From positions 186,001-250,000 of the forward strand of contig CAWGTB010000006.1 of NCBI GenBank assembly GCA_963825405.1: DNA of 64,000 bases, written 5' to 3'. The notes under the pieces were generated by a model that worked only from the letters and a program-made list of their open reading frames with translations, was not told the DNA's origin and did no database searches. Source of the DNA: JACPNO01 sp963825405 (GTDB lineage Bacteria; Acidobacteriota; Terriglobia; Bryobacterales; Bryobacteraceae). Of this stretch, positions 1 through 9,989 are shown piece by piece (the stretch's first letter is position 1; the number at the start of each line of letters is the position of its first letter). The translations under genes and the position numbers were made by a program.

Positions 1-990
1 ACCACTCAGCCGATGACGCGGCCCACTTCCGCGAGTCGGGCAGTGATTATCTTTACTGCTTTAGTTCCATTGCCCGAACGGCACGCGATCCGGCGCTCAG
101 CGCGGCTGCCGCGCGCATGGGAAATAAGTGCGCAAAGCGCTGGGCGGAAATGTATGCCACGGTTCCCGCCGGCGTCGATGCGGATGACACGGCCGACCTG
201 GTCTTCGGCTGGTATGCGGCATCCGAACTTGGCCAGAACGATCGCCATATCAAACCTGAGCTACGGCGGACTGTCGCGCGCTTCACCGCGACCGACTATT
301 TGCTTTTTGATCCACGCTACGAAGCGCCGCCGTCCGACGTTCCCGAGCAATGCCCACACGATTCCGTTTGGAATCTTCGCGGCGCGACGGTGTGCAAAAA
401 ATGCGGACGCCATCTCGACCTGCGATCCCGGTATGACGTCTGGCTCGACGCGTTAATCACTACCTACACTGGCGATCGCTATGGAATTCTGCTGGGCGCC
501 CCGTACGAAGATGTCCTGCGATGGCTGCCGGTCATGCGGCCGTATCTCGACCGCGGCCACACCACGGATGCGGAGTTCATCCATACGGTTCTACGCCGTG
601 ACCCACGTGGTTTATACGCTGAATGACTACGGGCGCTACCTGCTGCCGCGCGATTTATTGGAAGATGAGTTCCAGTTTCTCCGCCGAAACGCGCCGGAAG
701 CGATCGCACTCAACGATCCGGAAACGACGGGTGAGTTTCTCGATTCGCTCAAGAGCTTCGGCATGAAGGACTCTGACGAGGTGATTCGCACCGGCATGTC
801 TTACCTGCTCGACACCCAGCGCGCCGACGGCACCTGGAGCGATCCCGACGAAAAGGATTTCTACACTCTGTACCACTCTGCCTGGACAGGAATCGACGGG
901 CTCAAGGATTGCCGCTGGCAAGGCGAAGGACTTACCTTTCCGAAACTACGCCGGTGGCTGGAGGAACTTCATCCACAGCACGGCCTGTGA
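1..990 (+). CDS. Partial protein with a squalene-cyclase-type QW repeat (frameshifted)
   Basis: The frame is open to the left edge, so the 5' end lies outside the window. The first segment has a C-x2-H...C-x2-C cluster (CPHD...CKKC) that could be a small zinc ribbon. Near base 592 the frame changes: reading resumes as HVVYTLNDYGRYLLP and continues to the stop at 990. The second part contains QRADGTW followed by an aromatic stretch, as in the QW repeats of the prenyltransferase/squalene-oxidase alpha-alpha barrel superfamily. No DxDD cyclase motif is visible in the part present, so enzyme activity is not claimed. One extra C around 592 explains the break. It converges on and overlaps the next gene by about 60 bases. 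Confidence 0.55.
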
Positions 991-1294
991 CGGCTCCGGC
1001 GCCGCCCCCGATCTGGCTGGTTCGCAAGCCTTCGACCGGATGTGACAACAGATTCTTGGCGGCGGCCAGAAATCGCACCGTGTGCGGTAAGCGCGCGTGC
1101 AGCTCAAAGGCGGCCTCATCCTCCCACTCGGAATGAATCGCAAACACGGACGGCGCCCGCAACGATTCGAACGAATGAATCGCCACGCAGCCTGGCTCAG
1201 TTCGTGATGCCTCGACCACGCGCAACAGCTCTTCGCGAAATTCAGCCCGCTTTTCGGGCAGCGGTTCAAACCGAACGAAACAATGCATGGACAC
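932..1294 (-). CDS. Antibiotic biosynthesis monooxygenase (ABM) domain protein, YgiN-like
   Basis: A 120-residue protein opening MSMHCFVRFEPLPEKRAEF with the pattern of the ABM/dimeric alpha-beta barrel fold: an N-terminal strand, a helix, then EPGCVAIHSFESLRAPSVFAIHSEWEDEAAFELH. Such small proteins act as heme-free monooxygenases or quinol oxidases, or have unknown substrates; the substrate here cannot be read. The start is GTG at 1294, with an ATG two codons in. Its 3' end overlaps the convergent gene to the left. It lies just upstream of the acylase gene on the same strand (gap under 10 bases), so the two could be co-transcribed. Confidence 0.7.
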   Translation of the reverse strand: MSMHCFVRFEPLPEKRAEFREELLRVVEASRTEPGCVAIHSFESLRAPSVFAIHSEWEDEAAFELHARLPHTVRFLAAAKNLLSHPVEGLRTSQIGGGAGAVTGRAVDEVPPATGVVSER

Positions 1295-1302
1295 GTAACA
1301 CC

Positions 1303-3483
1303 TCAGCTTCCCGGATGATAGGTTTTCTCGGTGTGCCCCTTGAGTTGGGAGCGATAAAAATAGACCTCGCGCAAATCGCCCGTGCTGTAGCGCTTGGCCT
1401 GATCGTTGAAGTGCGGCGACCCGGGATGGCCGTTCTCGCCGCCAGCCGTTACCGCTTTGGCATGGATGCGGTTGCCGAACTCAACCACGGCGACGAAGCT
1501 ATTTCCGCTGGTCCCGTACCACTTCTTGGTCGATGGATACGCGCGCGCGCCGAACGAGGCCAGCGAGCCCCACACCGCGGACGTGAAGCTGACGGGGATG
1601 CTGGCGCCGGCGTCCTTGAACGGCTGCACGATGTCGCCAGTAAGCCGTTGGAAGCGATTGATATCGCCCCACGGTGTTTTCCAGTTTCCGAAATCGGCCG
1701 TAAGCTTGTCGCAACCGGCCGCGAGCGATTGCAGCAGCAAGTCCGCCGGAGCACGCGTGCCGAGGTATTCCTCCACCGACATGCCCGCTCTTCTGGCGTC
1801 GGCAGTGACGCGCCGCCGCGCCTCATCGCCCCAGAATACGGCGATGGATGTCGGAACTGACGTCGCCGACCATCGCCGATCCCAGGCGCGCAGCAGTCCG
1901 ATCTGTTCGGTCAATTTCGCCTTCAGAGGATTGTCGGAGGGTGCGTCGTCCCACGCCTTGAGGAGCGCGGGGAGCGGCTTCTCAAACCAGGTGAGATAGC
2001 TGTCGTACGCTGCGCCGATCAGGGAGTCGAGCGTGAAATCTTTGGTGTTTTCGAGAACTCGCACCGCGTGCCGTCCACGCGCCGATTCGCCGCCATTCTC
2101 CACGTAAGCAGGGTAGTCTGCCTTTTTCAGACTGCTCGGCCCGGCCGCGGACCATGGCCAATTGTTGACGTTGTAGAGCCAGCCACTTTTCGGATTCAGC
2201 AGCAGCGGCGACTCATCGATGGACAGCAGTCCATGCCAGTCGGTGGCGGGATTGCTGCCATCGACCGGCTTGGTCCAGTCGAAGCTGGGGTCGCGGCGCG
2301 GAATGAAATTGCCATGGAAGTAGGCGATGTCTCCATCAGCATCGGCGAAAATTGTGTTGTTCGACGAGTTGGTATGCAACTCCATCGTCTGCCGGAAGGC
2401 CTTGTAAGTTTTCGCTTTGGTGCGCGTGTAGGATTGCGTCAGAGCCTTCACCGGCTCCACCATCAGACTGATGCTGACCCACTTACCGTTGAGTTCGCGC
2501 ACGACGGGCCCATGCTGGCTGCGGTAAACGGTGAATTTCTTTTCGGCCATGCCGTGATCGGTCTTGTACGGGACCGTGATTTCCGCCGTGGTAAAGGGAC
2601 GCTCCTCTTTGCCGTACTGATAGTAAAAGCCATCGCCCTTCTTGATGACTGTTTCGAGATACTCATCAATCGCATCCACGCCGCTCGAAGTGTGCATCCA
2701 GCCGGCGCGCTCGTTAAACCCCTGGTAGATGAAAAACTGTCCCCAGGTCACCGCGCCGTAAGCATTCAGACCCTGCGCGCTCACCATCTGCAGTTCTGAC
2801 CGGAAGAAAAAGGACGTGTGCGGATTGATCAGCAGCAGCGCATGATGCGCCGTGGTATTCGCGGGCGCGATGGCGATCCCGTTCGATCCAGTAGGCTCCT
2901 CATCAGGATCGATCTCGATTGCGGCAGCCTGGCTCACGGGAGCTTTTCCGTAAAATGCTTCGAGCTGAGCGAGATTTACGCGCTCAATGTCGCCCCCAAT
3001 GCTGCCCTCGGTGAAGGTGAGCGCCATCCAGGGTTCAAATCGTTTGATGACTCGCGGCTTCACGTCGGGATGTTTGGAGAGATAGTAATTCAGGCCGTCG
3101 GCAAATGCGTTCATAAGCGACTGCAGCCACGTCGGACTCACGGCGAATTGCTTCTTCAGCGCTTCGGGGTCCATAAAGAGCTTCATGCGCAGGTCCTGGT
3201 AGATTTTGGATTCGCCTTCAGCCTCTGCCAGACGCCCGATCGAGTTGAGATAATTTGTCTCGACGCGATTGAAGTCGTCCTCGGCCTGCGCGTAGATCAT
3301 TCCGAAGACCGTGTCGGCGTCGGTCTTACCGTAGATGTGAGCGATCCCCCAGTCATCGCGGATAATCGTGACGTTGCGCGCGTGTTGCTTCCAGCGAGCG
3401 GTTTCGGGATTGGCGGCTGCGTCGAGATTGAAGGAGGCGCACGCGGCGGTGAGGAGAACGGCAAAGTGCAATTTGATCTTCAT
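1303..3483 (-). CDS. Penicillin acylase family N-terminal nucleophile hydrolase
   Basis: A 726-residue secreted hydrolase of the penicillin/acyl-homoserine-lactone acylase family (peptidase S45). An N-terminal signal peptide (about residues 1-23) ends near NLDAAA. The alpha-chain start IIRDDWGIAHIYGKTDADT is typical. The autoprocessing site is visible as EEPTGSNGIAIAP, making Ser200 the expected nucleophile and beta-chain N-terminus, followed by NPHTSFFF. Length fits the family. The family hydrolyses amide bonds of beta-lactams, acyl-homoserine lactones or lipopeptides; the substrate cannot be decided from sequence. It is divergent from the large unknown gene starting at 3550, sharing a 66-base intergenic region. 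Confidence 0.88.
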   Translation of the reverse strand: MKIKLHFAVLLTAACASFNLDAAANPETARWKQHARNVTIIRDDWGIAHIYGKTDADTVFGMIYAQAEDDFNRVETNYLNSIGRLAEAEGESKIYQDLRMKLFMDPEALKKQFAVSPTWLQSLMNAFADGLNYYLSKHPDVKPRVIKRFEPWMALTFTEGSIGGDIERVNLAQLEAFYGKAPVSQAAAIEIDPDEEPTGSNGIAIAPANTTAHHALLLINPHTSFFFRSELQMVSAQGLNAYGAVTWGQFFIYQGFNERAGWMHTSSGVDAIDEYLETVIKKGDGFYYQYGKEERPFTTAEITVPYKTDHGMAEKKFTVYRSQHGPVVRELNGKWVSISLMVEPVKALTQSYTRTKAKTYKAFRQTMELHTNSSNNTIFADADGDIAYFHGNFIPRRDPSFDWTKPVDGSNPATDWHGLLSIDESPLLLNPKSGWLYNVNNWPWSAAGPSSLKKADYPAYVENGGESARGRHAVRVLENTKDFTLDSLIGAAYDSYLTWFEKPLPALLKAWDDAPSDNPLKAKLTEQIGLLRAWDRRWSATSVPTSIAVFWGDEARRRVTADARRAGMSVEEYLGTRAPADLLLQSLAAGCDKLTADFGNWKTPWGDINRFQRLTGDIVQPFKDAGASIPVSFTSAVWGSLASFGARAYPSTKKWYGTSGNSFVAVVEFGNRIHAKAVTAGGENGHPGSPHFNDQAKRYSTGDLREVYFYRSQLKGHTEKTYHPGS

Positions 3484-3549
3484 GGGCGGTTCTCCTACAT
3501 TCTAGTGGTAACAACCTCACTTCGGATCCCGTAAAATGGTCCACGACTC

Positions 3550-6500
3550 ATGGCCACAACCGCTCCAGGGTTCCTGAAGGAATTCCATCTCGATCCGGGC
3601 ATTCTCGGTCCGAACAGTGCGGAAAAAGTCGCCGTCAGTTTAACGCCTGACCCTGGCGTCATGGAAGCGATCCTGGCCGACAAGCCTTTCCCGGCCGGCA
3701 AACTGGAATTGGGCAGCATTATGCTGCAGGCGCAGGGTGGCAATGCAGTCGCGTTCAACGCCGGGCAAGGCAGCATCAGCTTCGATTTTTCCGCCAGCTT
3801 CCACACTGGCATCGGCGTCTTTGATCAACCCGCGGATGCCATCGGCTCGCTGCAATTGAATGCTCCTCCTCATCTCGATCTCGCGCTGGCGGGCGACACG
3901 CGATCCGCAGCCGCTATCTGGTTATGCTTTTGAGCTATCAGGCCAGGGGCTCGTTTTCCGGATCCCACCCCATCGGCGCGCTGGGAACGGTTACGTTCGG
4001 AGCGCAGGCTAAGGGCGATTCTGTATTCGCGGTTATCCACCGATTTCCCGGATCGGCGGGAGCCTCCACTGTGATCGGCGATACCGTGAAAAGTTGGCGC
4101 CTGCCGCGGCACGTCGCTAAGGCCGATGACCTGCAGCCCGGCACATGGATACTGGCGGAGGCCGACGGTTCGGTCGCTATACAAGTGGCCGCGCAACTCG
4201 GTTACACCTTTGATTTTGTTCGCCAGGCGAAATTGTTGGGGATCACGCGGGAGTTGGGCGCAAGAATCGACGCCGGGGTGAAGGCGACTTTCGGATTCAC
4301 TGCCAGCGGGCGATACCTGGTGATCGTCGGGCGGGAGTCCGACAACTCCATCGTGCGGCTCCGCCTTTACAAACAATCGGACCAGGGATTCGATTTTGGT
4401 TTGAATCTCACCGTCGGCGTGCAGGAGCAAGGGGAACTGCCGGCTAACATCGATGATTTTGTGCAGGCTGTGTTCGGTGTTCACGGCCTGCAAGTCGTGA
4501 AGGATTTGCATCTCATTCGGGACTGGACCGATCCAAAAAAAGACCTGGGCGAGACCGCGGCCAGGCTACTCAACGATACCGGGCTCGACCTGCTGACGAA
4601 GGCCAGTGGCATCGATGCGCGTCAGGAGTTCGAGAAAGCGCGCCAACTGGTGCTCAGCGGCTTCGCACAATGGGACGCTTTACCCGAGCGCGCTGCCGGC
4701 GCCGTCTGGCGAATCCTCGGCAAACTCGACGGCCCGGCGACCAACTGAATTTCAAACCTTCCTCACCGCTCTTGCCGATCCGAATCCGCAGTCGCGTGCG
4801 AATGCATTGGCGCAGGCGCTGGCCGCAGGCCACGTTTGGTGACGCTCCCGAGGGTCAGTTTCTGGCGTCGATTGCCGACCAGGGTCTGCTCGCGCTGAGC
4901 AGCCAACTGGATCGAGTGCAGCAGGTGGCCTCGCAGACGTTGAACATACTCAATGGCGGCGTCATCAAACAGGTTCAGGATTTCATCAACCAGCGGCTCG
5001 ATCTGAACACCGTGCGCGATGTAGTGACGCAGAATGATTTCGACAAGCTCGATGGCTGGCTGGTCAAACGGCTCGGCGATTTTCTGGATAAGGAATTGGA
5101 CTTGGCCGCGCTTCAGGAAGTGCGCACGGCAATCAACACCGTGATTCTGAAGGCGTCGGAAATCTACGATCGCGCACTGAAGGCGCTCACCAACCACTAC
5201 AGCGTCGATTTTGCAGCGAGCTATCAGCGCAACACGGCTAGCACGGCTCTGCTGGATGTGAACTTCGACCTCAGCGAACCCGCCGCCAGCAGGCTGCTGC
5301 AGCAGGTCGTCGCCCAAAGTAATCTGGATAGCCTGCTGACAACCGAAGTGCAGGGAGTGACGTTGAATCAGGCCACCTTGAGCCATGAAATCAAGCGAAC
5401 GGGTGACGTCCAGGTCCACATGCCGTTCTTCGATGCCGAGGTTCAGCACGTCAACGATAGCCTGGCCTCGCTCAAGGTCGAGCACGATTCCGGCCGTGTG
5501 CTCGCGTACCACCTTGGCGCGACCGATACCGTGACAGCGAAGAATCGGTATCGTAGCCAGCTTTCGGTACTGGGAAATCTCAAGGTCGTCAATGGCGAGA
5601 TTCGCATGGCGGCAGATCAGGATCAGGCGCTGGCCTACCAATCGCTACAAGTGAAGACCAAGATGACGCTGGCCGAGCTCAAGAGCCGCACCAAGCCTTT
5701 CGTTCAGGCGGCGCTGCCGAACGTGTTCACCGATGGCGCCTCGCTCGACCGTTTCTATATGGGCCTGGACCAAACCGTCAGCAGCGTCCTGAATAATCGC
5801 AACAACGATTTTGGCGACGTAGGCGTGAATCTCCAGATCGCCCTACCGGCATCGGTTCTGGAGGCCTGGTTCCAGAAGCGCGACAAGGATGAACTGAAGA
5901 AGCGCCGCCCTGCGCATGTCTCGGGCGCTGCAGGCCAGGCTAAAGCAACTGATTCCGTTCCACTATTTTCAGGATCTCGACAATCTGCGACCCAACGAGA
6001 CAGCCGCTGCGTTGCTGGTTTGGGCGGCATTCCCGGTGTCCGGCGCGATCGATTTTGAGAATGGCCGGATCCAGCGATTCAATTCAGATCACGATATTTT
6101 CTGGAATTTTCCGGATCACGATTTGCGGCGTGCGATGGCGTTCGATGGGCATACGGCGCGCGCTTTAGCGTTGTCTATGGCGGCGGCGTACGAACGCTTG
6201 ATCGACGCCGGCGATTCCGGCTAACGCGGCGTTTTTTGCGCCTGACAGAGTGGAGGAATTCCAAAAGCTTGCCAGCAAGAGCACGGGTGACATTCTGCTG
6301 CATTCGCTCCTGTTCACAGAAGCTCAGATGGTTACGCGGTGCGGCAACGGCTCTCACCGATGTGCAGGCGATGCTTTCTAGCCGTCGCGACTGTCGCCGA
6401 TGCATGCGATCGACCGGCTTGCCGATTTTGGAGCCGAGGTTACGGCGACATTCAACAAGAGCCTGTCGGTTTACGGCAAAGGAGTCGCTGCGAACGTTGA

Positions 6501-6688
6501 ACTCGATGCTGCTTGTCGAAGCTTCGGTCGCGATAGCGCCGGGAATCGCAGCGCGCATTCCAAAGGCCATGCTGAACCTGCTGGTGCTGAAGCCGCAGCA
6601 CGAATTTCAGCTCAGCGACTTTCTGAATGGCGACATGCCGCCAAAAGAGCAGGTGGCCGTGTCCCAAGTGTTGACCAACCTCATATGA
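3550..6688 (+). CDS. Very large protein of unknown function (about 1,040 residues, multiple frameshifts)
   Basis: Read as one gene whose frame changes near 3925, 4745, 4840, 5920 and several times between 6220 and 6520. Segments: 3550-3930 (MATTAPGFLKEFHLDPGIL), 3924-4745, a short bridge EFQTFLTALADPNPQSRANA, 4840-5940, 5916-6220, then pieces to the stop at 6688. No signal peptide or membrane segment is seen. The first third is beta-rich; the centre is helical (LDRVQQVASQTLNILNGG). It resembles no family I recognise. The stop overlaps the next start as ATGA, so it is translationally coupled to a peptidoglycan-binding hydrolase. No other stops interrupt it, which favours indel errors over decay. 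Confidence 0.6.
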
Positions 6689-7651
6689 CGTTACGTCTCG
6701 GCTCAACCGGCGATTCGTACGCGAATTAGAGCAGCGTCTCCAGAGCCTCAGCCTCTACACAGGCGCGATTGATGGCGTGTTCGGTGGCGGCGTCGAAGAG
6801 CGCGGTCAAGAGTTTCCAGAAGGCGAACGGACTGCAGCCAGACGGTGTTGTCGGGCCAAATACCTGGGCGGCGCTATTGCCTGGCGCGCGCCCAGCCTGT
6901 ATCGCCTTTGCTCAATCAGCCCGTGGCGGAACGCTGCCTTGCGCTTACCGGCGCCTTTGAAACTTCCACCGGGTTTCCCCGATTGCTACTGCGGTCTGAG
7001 TGGCGATTTCGACGGCCAAGGTCTCAGCTACGGCGTGCTTCAATGGAATATCGGGCAGGGGACGCTGCAGCCGCTTTTCTCCGACATGCTGGCCGCGCAC
7101 CGTGACATCGCAGCCAATCTCTTTCACGATCATTTGGATGAGCTGACCAAGATGCTAGCGTCCTCCCGCGATGAGCAACTGGGCTGGGCGCGTTCCATTC
7201 AGGACCTCAAGCGCCATCGGGTCTTGGAGCCATGGGCAGGCCTGCTGCAGGCGCTCGGCCGCACTGCCGGAGTTCCAGGCCATTCAGACCAATCACGCGG
7301 AGCGCATTCATCAGAAGGCGGTTGAGCTCTGCGGCCGCTATGAAGTTTCGACCGAGCGTGCGCTGGCGCTTATGTTTGACATCTGTGTGCAGAACGGCTC
7401 GATCGATGCCGCTACCGAAGGCATCATCCGAAACGATTTTGACGCCATACCGACCAATATCGCTCCCATGGCGATCGAGGTCGCGCGGCTTCAATCTATC
7501 GCCAACCGGCGGGCAGAAGCCGCTGCGCCGAACATACGTAGAGGACGTGCGAGTCCGCAAGCTCACCATCGCCAATGGCACAGGCATGGTTCATCAGATC
7601 CTGTACCATCTGGAAGAACAGTTCGGAATTCGTCTGATAGGTGCATCATGA
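6685..7651 (+). CDS. Peptidoglycan-binding domain protein with GH46/lysozyme-like catalytic region (frameshifted)
   Basis: Starts at the ATG overlapping the previous stop (ATGA). The first 70 residues form a PG_binding_1 repeat: LRLGSTGD, then YTGAIDGVFG, then VKSFQKANGLQPDGVVG and NTWAALLPG. After it come LTGAFETS and GDFDGQGLSYGVLQW, a spacing like the catalytic Glu and Asp of GH46-type chitosanases and related lysozyme folds (FE-S and DGRG motifs). That match is from memory and moderate. Frame changes occur near 6722, 6765, 6890, 6970, 7265 and 7530. No signal peptide is visible. Context suggests a cell-wall-acting enzyme made with its two coupled neighbours. Confidence 0.55.
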
Positions 7652-8715
7652 GGACTGTTTGTCTTTCGCTGCTTTTGCTGATTCTTGCCGGTTCGGCGCA
7701 CTCGCAGGTTCCGCCGCCGAAAGTCGTGAAGGAAGGCACCAGTCAGGAAGGTGGTTTGAAGACCACCATCACGGTGACGGCGAAAGGATTGTCCAGCTAT
7801 CTCGCCGGGACAGGCGTCAAGGACCCGAAGTTTGTTCTCTACTTGAACGAGGTGCCGTTAAAAGGGCTGTCCAAATCGGTGCCGGATTCGGGCCATGACC
7901 ACGTGCAGTTTTATCTTGACCGTCTCGACATCAACCACGATCAGTGGACAGCGCTTCTGCGAAGTCCCGTGCCTACGCGCCCGGTTCTGCTGACTATCGG
8001 TTTGGAAAACGCATTGCCTTTCGAGACGGAGGTGACGGATTTCAACCTTGTGATTTACCGGCCGATGACTTTGGGACTTGGCGCTGTTCTCCTGCTCGTG
8101 CTGCTCGCGCTGTTCTGTTGGGCGGCGAATGCCAGTGATGTACTGCGACAGCCCGGGCCACCGCCTCCGGCCGTCAACGGAATCGTGCCCCGCAAGGCGT
8201 ATAGCCTGGCGCGCGTGCAAATGGCGGTGTGGTTTTTCGTCGTGGTAGCGGCATTCGTGCTGATCTGGATGATCACCTGGGATCGCGATACCATTTCGAA
8301 CAGCGTGCTGGCTCTCATCGGCATCAGCGCGGCAACTGGTCTGGCCGGTACTGTTGTCGACTCCGGCAAAGCAAGCTCCCTGCGGGCTCAGAAGGCGCAG
8401 CTCATCGCTGAGGGTACCAACCTAACCGGCATCCCGCTCCGTCAGGCCGAAATCGCTGACCAGATCGGCGCGATCGACTGTCAGCTCACTACCGCCGCTC
8501 ACGAACACTTCATCACCGACATCCTTAGTGACGCGAATGGCATCAGCTTCCACCGGTTCCAGATGGCGGTTTGGACCCTAGTCCTGGCAATCGTTTTTGT
8601 CGTGTCCGTCTGGAAAGATCTACTGATGCCCGATTTCAACACCACGCTGCTCGGCCTCATGGGCATCAGCTCGGGCACTTACATCGGTTTCAAGTTTCCT
8701 GAGGTCAAGAATTGA
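7648..8715 (+). CDS. Membrane protein of unknown function with duplicated transmembrane motif
   Basis: A 355-residue protein starting MRTVCLSLLLLILAGSAHS, a clear signal peptide. ATG at 7648 is chosen because it overlaps the preceding TGA (ATGA) and begins the signal sequence. An exported beta-rich domain of about 120 residues is followed by a transmembrane helix (LGAVLLLVLLALFCWAANA). Two related blocks then follow: VQMAVWFFVVVAAF...LIGISAATGL and FQMAVWTLVLAIVF...LMGISSGTYIG. This is an internal duplication with a shared QMAVW start and GIS turn. Family unknown. It is the third gene of an ATGA-coupled set and could anchor or release the other two products. Confidence 0.75.
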   Translation: MRTVCLSLLLLILAGSAHSQVPPPKVVKEGTSQEGGLKTTITVTAKGLSSYLAGTGVKDPKFVLYLNEVPLKGLSKSVPDSGHDHVQFYLDRLDINHDQWTALLRSPVPTRPVLLTIGLENALPFETEVTDFNLVIYRPMTLGLGAVLLLVLLALFCWAANASDVLRQPGPPPPAVNGIVPRKAYSLARVQMAVWFFVVVAAFVLIWMITWDRDTISNSVLALIGISAATGLAGTVVDSGKASSLRAQKAQLIAEGTNLTGIPLRQAEIADQIGAIDCQLTTAAHEHFITDILSDANGISFHRFQMAVWTLVLAIVFVVSVWKDLLMPDFNTTLLGLMGISSGTYIGFKFPEVKN

Positions 8716-8745
8716 CCGAGGAAGTGAGATAGTAGGCGTGAGCCT

Positions 8746-9930
8746 ATGTCGACAATCTTGAGATCGAGCCTGGCCGCTCTCTTCATCGCCACTACTTTGC
8801 TGGGGCAGGCGCCCACCATTCAGGATGGCCGCTTTCAGGGCCGCCGCGGCTGGGTGATGTCGAATGGGCTGATCCAGGTCACCGTGCTCGCCGGGGGCGG
8901 ACATGTCGCTGAGGTCCGATTGCTTTCCGACGATCCCAAGAAGAGCATCAATCCGATGCGCGTGCCGCATTATCAGACCATCGATCCGCACGAGTACGAT
9001 CCCGCGAAGCACGACGCCATCTACGGCACCGACTCCGGACGCTGGTTGATCAGCGGTTACATGGGACACATGCTCTGCTTCCCCAGCTACGGCGGGCCAT
9101 CCGACGACGAAGTTCGCGCCGGTCTGGGCGGGCACGGCGAAGCCGCGATCGTGGAATGGAAAAAAATGAAGGTCGAATCCACGCCGGAAGCCGTGACGCT
9201 CTGGTACGGCGCCGATCTCACCAAGACCAATTATCGTGTCGAACGCGCCATCACGCTGGAGCGCGGCGGGCGATCCATTCGAGTGCGCGAGTGGGTCGAG
9301 AACCTAACCGCCTACGATCGGCCTATCAATTGGATGCAGCATGCCACCTTCGGACCGCCGTTCATCGAACCCGGCAAAACGGCGATGGATGTTTCAGCAA
9401 CCGTCGGGCAGGTTTCTCCCAACCGGATGGGATCGCTATCACTGCAAGCGGGATCGACGGTGAACTGGCCGCACGGCACTGCCGCGGACGGAACCCCGGC
9501 GGATCTGCGGGTGTCTCAACCCAAACCAAAATCCGGAATCTATTACACGATGCGGCTCGACCCGGCGCGCGCCGAGCAGTTCTTTACTATGTACCATCCC
9601 GATTATCGCGTCCTGATCGGCTACCTTTTTCCGAGCGAGGGCAATCCATGGATCGCTGACTGGCAGGAAAACCACAACTACATGCCGCGGCCGTGGAATG
9701 GGCAGGTCGTCGCGCGCGGCATCGAGTTCGGCAGTTCTCCGTTTGACGAAGGACTGCGCAACAGCGTCGAGCGCGGGTCGTTTTTAGGTGCACCGGCCTA
9801 TCGCTGGATCGGCGGACGCCAGCGGCTGGCTAACGAGTTCACCATCGTGCTGGCCGAAATTCCCGAAGGCTTTAAAGGCGTGAAGAACCTGCGCGTCGAG
9901 CGTGGCGTCGCGGTCCTCACTAAGAACTAG
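8746..9930 (+). CDS. Secreted galactose-mutarotase-like beta-sandwich protein
   Basis: A 394-residue protein with a signal peptide (MSTILRSSLAALFIATTLLG). It is rich in beta strands and has a sugar-epimerase-like arrangement: NGLIQVTVLAGGGHVAEV near the start, central RVREWVENLTAYDRP and NWMQHATFGPPF. The fold resembles the galactose mutarotase/carbohydrate-binding superfamily. Acidobacterial genomes carry many such secreted paralogs, but no catalytic pair can be assigned. It sits 30 bases after the membrane-protein gene on the same strand without an overlap, so it may be separate. Treat the function as unproven carbohydrate processing or binding. Confidence 0.6.
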   Translation: MSTILRSSLAALFIATTLLGQAPTIQDGRFQGRRGWVMSNGLIQVTVLAGGGHVAEVRLLSDDPKKSINPMRVPHYQTIDPHEYDPAKHDAIYGTDSGRWLISGYMGHMLCFPSYGGPSDDEVRAGLGGHGEAAIVEWKKMKVESTPEAVTLWYGADLTKTNYRVERAITLERGGRSIRVREWVENLTAYDRPINWMQHATFGPPFIEPGKTAMDVSATVGQVSPNRMGSLSLQAGSTVNWPHGTAADGTPADLRVSQPKPKSGIYYTMRLDPARAEQFFTMYHPDYRVLIGYLFPSEGNPWIADWQENHNYMPRPWNGQVVARGIEFGSSPFDEGLRNSVERGSFLGAPAYRWIGGRQRLANEFTIVLAEIPEGFKGVKNLRVERGVAVLTKN

Positions 9931-9989
9931 AAAGGCGCAAAACTGCTAGAATCGTGCTTCTCTAACGTGCGAATTCTGTTCGAACTTCG

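Noticed and set aside
7171..7647. N-terminal extension of the membrane protein
   Set aside because: The extension carries a piece of the preceding hydrolase in frame by chance; the signal peptide at 7648 and the ATGA overlap mark the real start.
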